A stretch of DNA of 40,609 bases from a virus. This document shows positions 1 through 8,355 of this stretch, in pieces. The notes under the pieces were generated by a model. It worked only from the letters and a program-made list of their open reading frames with translations, did not search any database and had not been told where the DNA came from. The stretch lies in the IMG/VR virus record IMGVR_UViG_3300036900_000496, positions 1 to 40,609 of that record. The stretch is one strand, 5' to 3'. Position 1 is the first letter of the stretch. Each line of letters opens with the position of its first letter. The position numbers were made by a program, and so were the translations under genes.

Positions 1-2
1 AT

Positions 3-1310
3 TACTCAGCTCTGGAAACAGAACTGAAGGCGAAGAAAGAAGAATTGGTCGGGATTGATGATTCTCTCATGGATATCACTGCCAACCAGCGGAAAATTCA
101 GGAAGCCTACCTGGATAAGATGAAGCAGATGCAGGGTCATCAGTCCACCCGGACACAGTTGGAGTATAAGGTGAAAAATGAATTCCGTGATAAAAAAATG
201 GCCAGGGAGCAGGTTATTGCGGATAAGAAGCGCAACTACCAGACCGCCCTGCAGGCGATCACCCGGGCAGACTCCTCCATCCTGGTTGACGAAGGCGCCA
301 TCAAGCATATGGAAGAAATGCTGGTTAACCTGCGCGCGCAATTCAAAGGCATCAATGCCGAGGCGCTGGTGTTTAATGAAAACGAATTCCATTGCCCGGC
401 TTGCAAGCGTGCGTTTGACGATGATAATATTGAAGCCCGGAAAAAAACTCTGAGTGACAATTTCAATCTGCAGAAAACTGAACGGCTCAACGATAACCGG
501 TCTAAAGGCGTGAAACTGAATCAGGATATCATTGACCTGAAAAATGATGTGCAGGGCCGTATTGATGCCAAATCTCAGCTGCTGAACGAACACATGGCCC
601 TGAATGAGGAAATCACAAAGCTGGAAGCAGAGCACAGCAATTCTGTTTCCCGGGAAGCATTGGAAGTTGAGAGATCTCTGGCGACCAATCCGGAATACGC
701 TGGACTCACAAAGCAAATTATCGCTCTCCAGGAACAGCTTAATGCACCGACAGACGCAGTATCATCAGAATACAGCACCACACTCATGAGCCGAAAGAGG
801 CTGATTGCGTCAGAGATCGATGAAATCAATAAAAAGCTGGCTTCGAAGGATCAGCGGACCCGCACGCTGGCCAGGATCAAGCAGCTGGAGGATTCTGAAT
901 CTGATCTGGCTAACAGGCTGGCTGGAGATGAAGGAATTGAGTTTGCCATCGATCAGTTCATCAAAGCAAAAATGGATACGCTGGAGGAAAGGATTAACGG
1001 CCGCTTTCGGATCCTCAAGTTTAAACTTTTCGAAACTCAGATCAATGGCGGCGAAGTAGAATGCTGTGAAGCTCTCATAAACGGTGTGCCTTACTCCGAT
1101 GCCAATACAGCCAGTAAGATTAATGCCGGACTGGATGTGATCAATACGCTCTGTGATCACTACCAGGTGTATGCCCCGGTATTTGTTGATAACGCAGAAA
1201 GTGTAAACACGCTTATCCCCGTGAACTCCCAGCTGATCCGGCTGATCGTGTCCAAGGATAAAAAACTGAAGATCGAAAATCCTCAGATGGCCATGGCCGA
1301 AGCTATTTAA
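3..1310 (+). CDS. SbcC/Rad50-like SMC-type ATPase, 5'-truncated by the window edge
   Basis: The reading frame is open from base 3, so only the C-terminal part (about 435 residues) is visible. The N-terminal Walker A half lies upstream. Long charged, coiled-coil-like stretches flank a CPAC motif (bases 393-404), which resembles the CxxC zinc hook of Rad50/SbcC. The end of the protein carries a hydrophobic strand followed by VDNAES (about 1185-1202), resembling a Walker B/D-loop region. Such ATPases sit beside RecT-type annealing genes in many phages and are thought to help process DNA ends. The gene ends 30 bases before recT. The usual SbcC signature (LSGG-type) is not clear; the stretch ASKINAGL just before the Walker B may stand in for it. 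A TTG at 45 could be read as a start, but the frame continues upstream, so I treat the gene as partial. Confidence 0.75.
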   Translation, partial: YSALETELKAKKEELVGIDDSLMDITANQRKIQEAYLDKMKQMQGHQSTRTQLEYKVKNEFRDKKMAREQVIADKKRNYQTALQAITRADSSILVDEGAIKHMEEMLVNLRAQFKGINAEALVFNENEFHCPACKRAFDDDNIEARKKTLSDNFNLQKTERLNDNRSKGVKLNQDIIDLKNDVQGRIDAKSQLLNEHMALNEEITKLEAEHSNSVSREALEVERSLATNPEYAGLTKQIIALQEQLNAPTDAVSSEYSTTLMSRKRLIASEIDEINKKLASKDQRTRTLARIKQLEDSESDLANRLAGDEGIEFAIDQFIKAKMDTLEERINGRFRILKFKLFETQINGGEVECCEALINGVPYSDANTASKINAGLDVINTLCDHYQVYAPVFVDNAESVNTLIPVNSQLIRLIVSKDKKLKIENPQMAMAEAI

Positions 1311-1340
1311 ACCAAATTTTTAAACCTCAATAATTCATTT

Positions 1341-2279
1341 ATGTCTACAGAAACAAAAACACCAACTAACGGCGCCGCTGTCACGCCACCGCCTGCCGGA
1401 ACCATGACGGTCGCAGAGAAGAATATCTCTGACATGGTATTTGAAAAATTGCAAGTGTTCCAGGAAACAGGATCACTTAATATCCCGAAAAACTACAGTG
1501 CTGCCAATGCCATCCGGATTGCCTGGCTGATGGTGCAGGAAATGAAGGTCTCTGGCCGGCCGGTCCTGGAAGTGGTAACAAAGAACAGTGTGGCCAATGC
1601 TTTTTTGAAAATGATTGTCCTTGGACTGAATCCATACAAACGTCAGGGCTCCTTCATCGCTTACGGAAGTGAGCTGCAATTTCAGAAAGAATACCAGGGA
1701 ACGATCGCTATTGCCAAACGGCATGGGGTGAAGTCGGTCACCGGTTGTGCAGTTTTCAAAGGTGATGTATTCGAATATGTCATCGATCCAAAAACCGGGA
1801 TCAAAACAGTTACCAAGCACGAACAGAAGCTGGAAAATATCGAAACCGGTATTGTGATCGCCGCCTATGCCACAAAAGAATATGAAGCAGGTGGCACGAA
1901 GACCGAAGTGATGGCCATGTCACAGATAAAGAAAGCCTGGATGCAGGGGCCAATGAAAGGGAACTCCCCTGCCCATATCAATTTCCCGGATGAAATGGCT
2001 GTAAAGACCGTAATCAACCGGCTCTTAAAGTCTGATGTGAATTCATCCGATGATTCTGATCTGTTTGATGACGAGGACGAAACAGATGTTCCACGCGATG
2101 ATGTGAAGATGGCTGGCGTAAAGCATCAGATTGCCGAAAAAGCAAACAAAACGGCAATTGATTTTCAGGATGCGGAGTCAGAAACGATGCCGGAACAGAA
2201 GAAGTCGGCAGAACCTGCCATTCAGAAGCTGCAGGCGCAACCAGAGCCAGTATTGGAAACAGCTGAACCAGGTTACTAA
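1341..2279 (+). CDS. recT: RecT-family single-strand annealing protein
   Basis: RecT-type proteins anneal complementary single strands during phage recombination and replication. The 312-residue length is usual for the family. The core, about residues 25-230, holds the typical run NAFLKMIVLGLNPYKRQGSF (about 86-105), then ELQFQKEYQGTIAIAKR and, later, a conserved DEMAVKTVINRLL helix. A very acidic stretch follows at residues 232-250, then a low-complexity Glu/Pro/Gln tail, which may be a protein-interaction tail. It lies between the SMC-like ATPase and a nuclease-like hydrolase, a normal recombination-module setting. The AT-rich 30-base leader has no Shine-Dalgarno sequence. The stop overlaps the next start (TAATG), suggesting coupled translation. 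Confidence 0.93.
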   Translation: MSTETKTPTNGAAVTPPPAGTMTVAEKNISDMVFEKLQVFQETGSLNIPKNYSAANAIRIAWLMVQEMKVSGRPVLEVVTKNSVANAFLKMIVLGLNPYKRQGSFIAYGSELQFQKEYQGTIAIAKRHGVKSVTGCAVFKGDVFEYVIDPKTGIKTVTKHEQKLENIETGIVIAAYATKEYEAGGTKTEVMAMSQIKKAWMQGPMKGNSPAHINFPDEMAVKTVINRLLKSDVNSSDDSDLFDDEDETDVPRDDVKMAGVKHQIAEKANKTAIDFQDAESETMPEQKKSAEPAIQKLQAQPEPVLETAEPGY

Positions 2280-2491
2280 TGCGGATTACAAAAAACATAT
2301 CAAAGGGTGACCAGATCACGAGCATGGATATGCTGGTCACCCTTTCCCGCCAGGGGAAATCGGTTGTCATTGCCTTTGGCGCATGGCATAAGGTATTGCC
2401 AGCTGCTTTCGTAATCGGCATGCCACTCAGAACCGTGCTCAACTATTCCATATTCTTTGCAATAAACCATAATGAGGCTCAAAGTAATTAA
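2279..2491 (+). CDS. Small unknown protein of the recombination module
   Basis: This 70-residue protein is not recognised. It begins inside the recT stop codon (TAATG) and overlaps the following hydrolase gene by 20 bases, so it appears translationally coupled to both. The N-terminal half is polar with several Lys, Ser and Thr residues. The C-terminal half (about residues 35-63) is rich in hydrophobic and aromatic residues, but it contains charged residues nearby and is not a convincing membrane helix. The placement suggests an accessory role in recombination, which is inference from neighbours only. Confidence 0.6.
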   Translation: MRITKNISKGDQITSMDMLVTLSRQGKSVVIAFGAWHKVLPAAFVIGMPLRTVLNYSIFFAINHNEAQSN

Positions 2492-3197
2492 TTCGAACAG
2501 TCTTGGAAATTGCTATATCCTGGAAAACGACCAGGAGGCGCTGATCATCGAATGTGGAGTACAATTCCCCCGGATCAAACAGGCGCTGAATTTTAACACA
2601 AAGAAAGTTGTCGGCTGTATACTTACACATTGCCATGGTGATCATGCGTTTGCTGTAAAAGATGTGATAAAGGCAGGCATTAATATCGCCATGAGTAAAG
2701 GCACTGCAGAAGCATTGCATGTTGACGAGGAGCACCGGGTAAAGATAATTTCCAGTCTTAAAGGGGTCACATTCGGCGGATTTACCATCCTCCCATTTGA
2801 TGTAGAGCATGATGTTCCGGAACCCCTTGGATTCCTGATCAGGCATGCTGACACCGGAACAGTTCTTTTCCTGACTGATACATTTTATGTCAAGCATACA
2901 TTCCCGCCTCTGAACAATATAATAATAGAGTGCAATTATGCCCAGGACATCATTGATAAATCATCCCGGAAGTTTTTAAGGGACCGGGTAATCGAATCCC
3001 ATATGAACCTGGAGACCTGTAAGCAGACGCTTATGGCCAATGACTTAACGAAGGTCAATAACATTGTCCTGATCCATCTGAGCGATTCCAACAGTGATGC
3101 CAAACGTTTCAAACGTGAGGTCCAGGAGCAAACAGGTAAGTGTGTAACCGTGGCAGAGCCAGGACTCAACATCCCATTTACAATCAATCCATTTTGA
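2472..3197 (+). CDS. Metallo-beta-lactamase-fold hydrolase, YycJ-like putative exonuclease
   Basis: The 241-residue protein has the metal-binding HCHGDH motif at residues 53-58. Further likely ligands are H113 (in VEHD), D136 (in LFLTD) and a late His in HLSDSN near residue 202, which matches the HLS-x2-N pattern of the YycJ/WalJ group. Members of this fold near RecT are believed to supply the 5'-3' exonuclease that makes single strands for annealing. Here no other exonuclease is visible in the module, which supports that role by elimination. The start ATG at 2472 lies within the preceding gene, and the stop overlaps the next start (TGATG at 3195). The fold assignment is firm; the DNA substrate is inferred. 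Confidence 0.88.
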   Translation: MRLKVINSNSLGNCYILENDQEALIIECGVQFPRIKQALNFNTKKVVGCILTHCHGDHAFAVKDVIKAGINIAMSKGTAEALHVDEEHRVKIISSLKGVTFGGFTILPFDVEHDVPEPLGFLIRHADTGTVLFLTDTFYVKHTFPPLNNIIIECNYAQDIIDKSSRKFLRDRVIESHMNLETCKQTLMANDLTKVNNIVLIHLSDSNSDAKRFKREVQEQTGKCVTVAEPGLNIPFTINPF

Positions 3198-3466
3198 TGC
3201 AATATTTTCTTTCGCAAGATGTCTATTCCGCTTTTAAGAAGACCCTCTACGGTCGCGCCGGCGATCAGGTGACTGTTCTCTCTGAACGTGGTGAAATAGC
3301 AATCGTGGAAGGACATGGAAAAAACCGATATCCTGTTCTGAAATCCGAACTAAGATCTGAATCCGTTCCCCCGAAAACACCAATCCCCCTACCCCTCGAA
3401 GACAAATTAATCCCGACTCTGAAAGAAACAAAAAAAATGAGCAAAGGACAATCGAGTTTATTCTGA
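3197..3466 (+). CDS. Small protein with C-terminal clamp-binding-like motif
   Basis: The 89-residue protein begins at ATG 3197 inside the previous stop codon. An upstream in-frame start would overlap the hydrolase gene by 58 bases and was rejected. The first half (GDQVTVLSERGEIAIVEG) looks like a small beta barrel. A Pro/Lys-rich linker follows, and the protein ends in KGQSSLF. The last five residues fit the beta sliding-clamp binding consensus (Q-L-S/D-L-F and variants), and an extreme C-terminal position is common for such motifs. I infer a protein that may recruit the replication clamp to recombination intermediates. The family is otherwise unknown to me. Confidence 0.65.
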   Translation: MQYFLSQDVYSAFKKTLYGRAGDQVTVLSERGEIAIVEGHGKNRYPVLKSELRSESVPPKTPIPLPLEDKLIPTLKETKKMSKGQSSLF

Positions 3467-3486
3467 CAGCCTAAAATTTTAAGGCC

Positions 3487-3891
3487 GTGGCTTTGAAAGG
3501 TTTTGAAGAAATCACTGATGATCTGAGCGATTACGAGAGATACACTCTCGTCGATGTCTTCGTCCGTGGTTTCCAAAAGAAAATCGGAAAAGAACGAGCG
3601 GTCACCAACAGACAAATTGTGAAGAGTTTAAAAGGCAAATATAAAATTTCAGATACCAGGGTGAGAAAGATCGTGAATTATATACGGACCCATAATCTGC
3701 TTCCTGGGCTTATAGCAACATCCAAAGGGTACTATATATCCCAGGATATAACTGAACTGAAAGATTACATCCAGAGCCTGATGGGAAGAGAAAACGAGAT
3801 CCGGCGAGTGCGTAAATCAATGGTGGACTATTTAAAACAGATCCATCCTCAAATTCAAGGGTATTTAAGTTTCACAGAAGCAGACAGATAA
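3487..3891 (+). CDS. Winged-helix-like DNA-binding protein, unknown role
   Basis: The 134-residue protein starts at GTG 3487; no ATG is available near the 5' end of this frame. Residues about 35-80 (AVTNRQIVKSLKGKYKISDTR followed by VRKIVNYIRTH) read as a helix-turn-helix. The following segment (LPGLIATSKGYYISQ) resembles a beta wing. The pattern is like small phage winged-helix proteins that decide DNA binding in replication or recombination modules. A long basic helix follows. The stop is shared with the next start (TAATG). Whether it is a regulator or a structural accessory cannot be told from the sequence. Confidence 0.65.
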   Translation: MALKGFEEITDDLSDYERYTLVDVFVRGFQKKIGKERAVTNRQIVKSLKGKYKISDTRVRKIVNYIRTHNLLPGLIATSKGYYISQDITELKDYIQSLMGRENEIRRVRKSMVDYLKQIHPQIQGYLSFTEADR

Positions 3892-4127
3892 TGAAATACA
3901 GTTTCCATCAGAAGAAAGAATTCAAGGAGTTCATCGAGAAAAACCATGAAAAGTTGACAATCCAGGAGATCTGTTCACAACTCCGAATCAGTGCACGCTT
4001 GGTTATGGACATCAAAGTTGAACTCGGGTTTATCAGGCGCCGGTTCAAAAAAGCGAAAGTTATACCCATGCATACTGATGTCTTCAATGTTCATGTGATG
4101 AAAAATTGGTTAACAGGAGCCGAGTAA
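3891..4127 (+). CDS. Small helix-turn-helix protein
   Basis: This 78-residue basic protein begins inside the previous gene's stop. Residues 23-50 (LTIQEICSQLRISARLVMDI) fit a helix-turn-helix with a likely recognition helix around RLVMDIKVE. An Arg/Lys cluster (RRRFKK) follows. It directly follows another DNA-binding protein and precedes a ParB-like gene, so this stretch groups three DNA-binding proteins. It could be a transcriptional regulator of the early genes, but no operator is evident next to it. Confidence 0.6.
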   Translation: MKYSFHQKKEFKEFIEKNHEKLTIQEICSQLRISARLVMDIKVELGFIRRRFKKAKVIPMHTDVFNVHVMKNWLTGAE

Positions 4128-4145
4128 AAATTAATATTCAACTAT

Positions 4146-5714
4146 ATGACAGATTTTAAAAATGTACCACTTAGCGAGATCCGTCCGGATCCCAACCAAC
4201 CACGTAAATTCTTTGATCAGGGCGCTCTGGACGAATTAACCAAATCCGTCAGCAAGGATGGCGTTTTGGAGCCAATCATGATCAGGCCTAATGGGAAAGG
4301 ATATATCATTGTTTATGGCGAACGCCGATTCAAAGCTGCTGTTGCGGCGGAATTAAAAGAAATCCCGGCACAGATCCGGGAACTATCCCAGGAAGAAGCT
4401 TTCGAGTTCCAGATAACAGAAAACCTCCACCGGAAGGATGTTCACCCCATGGAAGAGGCAAACTCCTATGATCGCTTACAGAAAAAGGATCCGACAAAAA
4501 ATACGGTAAAGGAGCTGGCCACCAGGTTCGCCAAATCTGAGGGATATGTCATGCAAAGGCTTTCATTCAACAACCTCATTCCCGAATTCCAAAAGGATTT
4601 CTATGAAGGGAAATTCATTACTGGCCATGCCGTCATCCTTTCCAGGTTGACCAAGGATAATCAGCAGATTGTCAAAAAAGACTGCAGAAATGGTTATGGG
4701 ACCCCTGCAGAATTATCGGACTGGATTGATCGGGCAATTGTCCACAGCCTGGCTGAGGCTAAATTCAAACAGGATGATCCGGAACTTCTTCCTTCCGCCG
4801 GCCCATGCACCACTTGCATGAAACGTAGCGGATGTAATCAACTTCTATTCCCTGATATAAAGGCAAAAGACCGTTGTTTTGATAAGCAGTGTTTTGATAA
4901 GAAAACCAGTTTGGCTTTTTCAATAAAGCTGAAGGAGATTATTGAAACAAAACCGGATATCATCCTGGTCCAATCTCCTCACCGGGATTCGAATAAAGAG
5001 GCCGTCGCATTAGCGAAGCAAATGAAAATCAGGGTCCTTGAAGATGGTGAGGATTTCCAGGAGTATAGTTATGGATCATTCAAGAAGAAAGCTCAGGGAT
5101 TTTGGTTAAATAGTTGGTACCAGGGCGAGATTAAAACAATATATCTGAAGGGTGTTACTACTGTAGATAAAAATGGAAAGAAAATAGCATCACCTGAAAA
5201 ACCTGCCGAAGAACAAATTTCGGATATTCAAAGTCGTGAAAAAAGGGCCAAAGAACTTGATGATTCCAAAGTATGGGATGAACTCAAAAAGCATTTCCGG
5301 CCTGAAGTGAATCTTCCTCACATAAAAGGTGAATTCTCGCAAAATGAAAGAGAAGCAATCGCGCAATCTCTCTTTAAAAAACTGGACTACTCCCTTTCAG
5401 ATGCTTTCGAAAAATACTTCAAAATTAAAAATGGAGATTTTTCAAAAGTGGATGCTGCCACACTCAATCAAATGATCAGATATTTTTTCCTTTGCATCCT
5501 TCCTCCCAACGCATTATATGGAGCATTTGATGAAGAGGCATTAGTCTGCATCAAAATCGCAAAGGACTATTTCCCTACTGTAATTAAGGATATCCAGGAT
5601 AAGCAATCCGATATCGCCTCCAAAAGAGCCGAACGTGTTGCTAAACGGATTGCTGATTTAAAGAAAACAATAAAAACTAAGGCCAAACCGCCAATTGCCA
5701 AGATAAAAAAGTAA
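4146..5714 (+). CDS. ParB/Spo0J-like nucleotide- and DNA-binding protein
   Basis: The 522-residue protein opens with a ParB/sulfiredoxin-type domain (about 1-105). It includes PNQPRKFFD, the GERR motif at residues 58-61 (a CTP-binding signature in ParB), and ENLHRKDVHPMEEA at 92-105. A helix-turn-helix region follows at about 119-150 (VKELATRFAKSEGYVMQRLS). A Cys cluster (C221, C224, C229 and two Cys about 15-20 residues further on) suggests a bound metal. The remaining half is not recognised and is lysine-rich at the end. No ParA partner is visible, so segregation is not the obvious role. Phage ParB-like proteins can act in transcription or DNA organisation. The leader is AT-rich without a Shine-Dalgarno sequence. 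Confidence 0.85.
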   Translation: MTDFKNVPLSEIRPDPNQPRKFFDQGALDELTKSVSKDGVLEPIMIRPNGKGYIIVYGERRFKAAVAAELKEIPAQIRELSQEEAFEFQITENLHRKDVHPMEEANSYDRLQKKDPTKNTVKELATRFAKSEGYVMQRLSFNNLIPEFQKDFYEGKFITGHAVILSRLTKDNQQIVKKDCRNGYGTPAELSDWIDRAIVHSLAEAKFKQDDPELLPSAGPCTTCMKRSGCNQLLFPDIKAKDRCFDKQCFDKKTSLAFSIKLKEIIETKPDIILVQSPHRDSNKEAVALAKQMKIRVLEDGEDFQEYSYGSFKKKAQGFWLNSWYQGEIKTIYLKGVTTVDKNGKKIASPEKPAEEQISDIQSREKRAKELDDSKVWDELKKHFRPEVNLPHIKGEFSQNEREAIAQSLFKKLDYSLSDAFEKYFKIKNGDFSKVDAATLNQMIRYFFLCILPPNALYGAFDEEALVCIKIAKDYFPTVIKDIQDKQSDIASKRAERVAKRIADLKKTIKTKAKPPIAKIKK

Positions 5715-5752
5715 GGTCACCCATTTAGTTCATCATAAAAAAAATAACATCA

Positions 5753-6148
5753 ATGAAACTCAATTATTTCTCTTCTCAGACAGTGCCGAAAGGCTATTTC
5801 GGAAACAGCAGTAAGACTGCCAGAGTAGCATTTAATAAAGCGGGAACCATCACGTTCAATCCCTTGGCTCAAAAGGCTTTGGGACTCAAGCAGGGGACAA
5901 AACTTACCCTGGCCCAGGATGAAGACAATCCTCGCGATTGGTATTTCTTCAAGGACGACGAAAATGGATTTGAACTGTCAATGTCATCTGACCAAAAATA
6001 TTTAAAGTTCGGGCACTCAAAACTTATTTCCGCACTCTTCGAAGCCTTTGGTTTTGAGAAGGGAACCAGAGCCTTTGATTTCGATAAAGTGCCTACAGTG
6101 ATGAAGGGGAGCAAAACTGAATACTGGAAAATAATCACAACCGATTAA
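5753..6148 (+). CDS. Unknown conserved-looking phage protein
   Basis: The 131-residue protein is not assigned to a family. A central stretch (TITFNPLAQKALGLKQGTKL) followed by a WYFF segment resembles a small beta-rich domain in which a short helix is followed by a turn of the type seen in AbrB-like or SH3-like folds; this is a weak resemblance. The C-terminal half contains alternating hydrophobic segments ending in YWKIITTD. It has its own 38-base AT-rich leader after parB and shares its stop with the next start (TAATG). Confidence 0.6.
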   Translation: MKLNYFSSQTVPKGYFGNSSKTARVAFNKAGTITFNPLAQKALGLKQGTKLTLAQDEDNPRDWYFFKDDENGFELSMSSDQKYLKFGHSKLISALFEAFGFEKGTRAFDFDKVPTVMKGSKTEYWKIITTD

Positions 6149-6519
6149 TGAGACTCAAAATATTTTCTGCAGAACCAATCCGGGTTAAAGCCATAAAAGT
6201 TAACCCGGTACCGGTTCGGGCTCCGGTGGCTGCAGAAAAGGAAAAGCCAAAGCGAAAAAGGAAGAAGGAGCCTGTAATTCTATCCCGGAAAATTTCGGCT
6301 CCTTCAAGCAAAAACGTTATCAGGGAAAGCGAGAAAAAGCTTCAGACCAGGAAGCTGGATATGACCAAAATGATGTCCGTTAAAATCGATCATAAGACAT
6401 CCATTTTGGTTCCGATCGGTTCAGATCCGGAAGAAGTTAAGAGAAAATATGAACGCCGGACCTCAGTAAATCCACCAGTAAATCATCTTCCATTTCATAA
6501 ACAAATTCCAAAACGATGA
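6148..6519 (+). CDS. Small, very basic unknown protein
   Basis: The 123-residue protein is dominated by Lys, Arg and Pro, with a cluster KPKRKRKKEP at about residues 32-41 and little predicted order in the first half. The second half has a short mixed segment (SVKIDHKTSILVPIGSD) that could form a beta hairpin. The charge suggests nucleic-acid binding, but no motif identifies a family. Its start overlaps the preceding stop, and its end overlaps the next ATG by four bases, so it is embedded in the early operon. Confidence 0.5.
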   Translation: MRLKIFSAEPIRVKAIKVNPVPVRAPVAAEKEKPKRKRKKEPVILSRKISAPSSKNVIRESEKKLQTRKLDMTKMMSVKIDHKTSILVPIGSDPEEVKRKYERRTSVNPPVNHLPFHKQIPKR

Positions 6520-7178
6520 CCAAAAAAGGTTCAAAAGAAAATCCGGTCAGTTCAGAAGAACTCGCCTCTGCAGTTGCAAAAATCAAAACATATCAGCCGT
6601 CTGTTCCTGACAGGTCCTACAGGATCCTGAATGCAACTTTGAAAGATGGATTCGTGAATTACACTTATGAGATCACCGAAGGCGTTGGTCTTGGCGATAT
6701 CCACAGTGTAAAAGGCAAAGGCATTATAAAGGATGACCTGAGCGAAGCCTGGTCCGAAGTAAATATCCATCTGGCTTTGATGGATGACATATTCAAAATC
6801 GGGAAGGTGAAATATTCCAGCATTTCCGAAATCAAGGTCCATGAATATGCCCTTCTTTTCAATCTGACTGGCTTTAAAATATCCGGAGCCTTTGACAGTG
6901 AGTCGATCATTTTAACCGGCACCAAATATATCAAAGGTCTTGGACGGCTGGATATCGAAACCCCGAAGGTTGCCCTGGACAATCTCTCTTCCTATAAGCA
7001 GTTTGCCGACCTGAAATATGTGATCGATTGGGTGCGTGATGAAGTTTCCCTTTACAAGGAAGGCAAATACACACCGGTTGAAACCGAGGACCATGAAGAT
7101 CAGGCTAATCCGAAGCAGATTTCTATGCTGGATGGCATTGGCAACGACAATGATGATTTTGAAAAGGCCAAGGTGTGA
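6516..7178 (+). CDS. Unknown early protein with clamp-motif-like tail
   Basis: The 220-residue protein is not recognised. Residues about 35-190 look like a mixed alpha/beta domain with repeated strand-like segments (for example DGFVNYTYEITEGVGLGDIH). A flexible acidic tail contains KQISMLDG near residue 203, similar to bacterial sliding-clamp binding motifs (Q-x-S-M/L-L/F). It sits directly before the helicase, whose GTG start overlaps its stop. A replication-associated role is plausible from position and tail, but not shown. Confidence 0.6.
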   Translation: MTKKGSKENPVSSEELASAVAKIKTYQPSVPDRSYRILNATLKDGFVNYTYEITEGVGLGDIHSVKGKGIIKDDLSEAWSEVNIHLALMDDIFKIGKVKYSSISEIKVHEYALLFNLTGFKISGAFDSESIILTGTKYIKGLGRLDIETPKVALDNLSSYKQFADLKYVIDWVRDEVSLYKEGKYTPVETEDHEDQANPKQISMLDGIGNDNDDFEKAKV

Positions 7179-8332
7179 GTTTTACTCCTCGACCATATCA
7201 GGCAGAAGCGATCACCAGGGCCGTTGATTTTTTCCAGGAAAAGAAAAAATACAACGCCCTGCAGATCCTGCCGACCGGATCAGGCAAATCTGTCGTAATC
7301 GCAAATATTGCGTCCCGCCTGCAGGGGAAGACAGTCGTATTCCAGCCGTCAAAGGAGATACTGGCACAGAATTTTGCCAAGTTCAGCTCCTATGGTTTCC
7401 GGGCTGGGATATATTCGGCTTCTGCCGGCATGAAGCATATCGATGACGTCACATTTGCAACGATCGGTAGTGTTGCAAAAAAGCATCACCTGTTCAAGCA
7501 ATTTAAATATGGGATCATTGACGAATGTCACCTGGTGAATGCAGATTCTGGAATGTACCGTGATTTCATCGGGGCCATGGATCCATCATTCAAGGTCCTG
7601 GGACTTACGGCGACGCCATACAGGCTGGAATCAAGTTTTGATGGCGCCATGTTGAAATTCCTTAACCGGACCAATCCCAGGATATTCAACAAAGTCAATT
7701 ACTATATTCAAAATGATGTTCTGTTTAATGCCGGGCACCTGGCGAAACTGGAATACTTCAGCTTTGACGTAATCGACCGCGGCCAGCTGGAGATGAACAC
7801 TTCTGGAACTGACTTCACGGACTCCAGCCTTAAGACTTATCTGGCGCAGATTAACATGCCGAAGATCACCGTCGGCTATGCGACCAGGTTACTTCAGAAA
7901 AGGCCAAACCTGTTAATATTCTGTTCCCTGATATCAGAAGCTCAAAAAGTATGTGCCGGCATCCCCGGATCCGTGGTGGTCACCGGTGATACAGAACCCG
8001 GAACCCGGGATCGCATTCTGAGGCAATTTAAAGCCGGTTTAATCAGGTGTGTCATCAACGTGGGTGTTCTTACCACCGGATTCGATTACCCTGAATTAAG
8101 TACGGTCCTGATCGCCAGGTCGACCATGTCTCTTGCATTATACTACCAGATTATTGGCAGATGCATGCGCCCGCATCCAGATAAGCTTTCAGCGTGGGTT
8201 GTAGATCTCGGAGGGAATATCAGATTCTTCGGTAAGATCGAAACCATGAGAATCGAGATCAGCAAAACCGGTCGGTATTCCATATGGAATAATGGCCGGC
8301 AGCTCACAAACGTAAATTTTCAGAAACAATAA
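7175..8332 (+). CDS. Superfamily 2 DEAD/DEAH-type helicase
   Basis: ATP-dependent nucleic-acid translocase or helicase. Motifs are in order: RPYQ (residues 6-9), Walker A PTGSGKS (33-39), DECH (116-119), TATPYR (145-150), a second RecA-like domain with GVLTTGFDYPEL (about 296-307), and motif VI QIIGRCMRP (325-333). At 385 residues it is compact, close to the RecQ-like/UvsW-like minimal core, with no extra domain. The start is GTG at 7175, overlapping the previous stop. It likely acts in phage DNA replication or recombination. Confidence 0.9.
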   Translation: MSFTPRPYQAEAITRAVDFFQEKKKYNALQILPTGSGKSVVIANIASRLQGKTVVFQPSKEILAQNFAKFSSYGFRAGIYSASAGMKHIDDVTFATIGSVAKKHHLFKQFKYGIIDECHLVNADSGMYRDFIGAMDPSFKVLGLTATPYRLESSFDGAMLKFLNRTNPRIFNKVNYYIQNDVLFNAGHLAKLEYFSFDVIDRGQLEMNTSGTDFTDSSLKTYLAQINMPKITVGYATRLLQKRPNLLIFCSLISEAQKVCAGIPGSVVVTGDTEPGTRDRILRQFKAGLIRCVINVGVLTTGFDYPELSTVLIARSTMSLALYYQIIGRCMRPHPDKLSAWVVDLGGNIRFFGKIETMRIEISKTGRYSIWNNGRQLTNVNFQKQ

Positions 8333-8355
8333 AACTCACCCGTTAATTCTAAATC

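Noticed and set aside
3140-3196. Longer start for the 3197-3466 protein
   Set aside because: It would overlap the hydrolase gene by 58 bases; ATG 3197 gives the TGATG overlap seen elsewhere.
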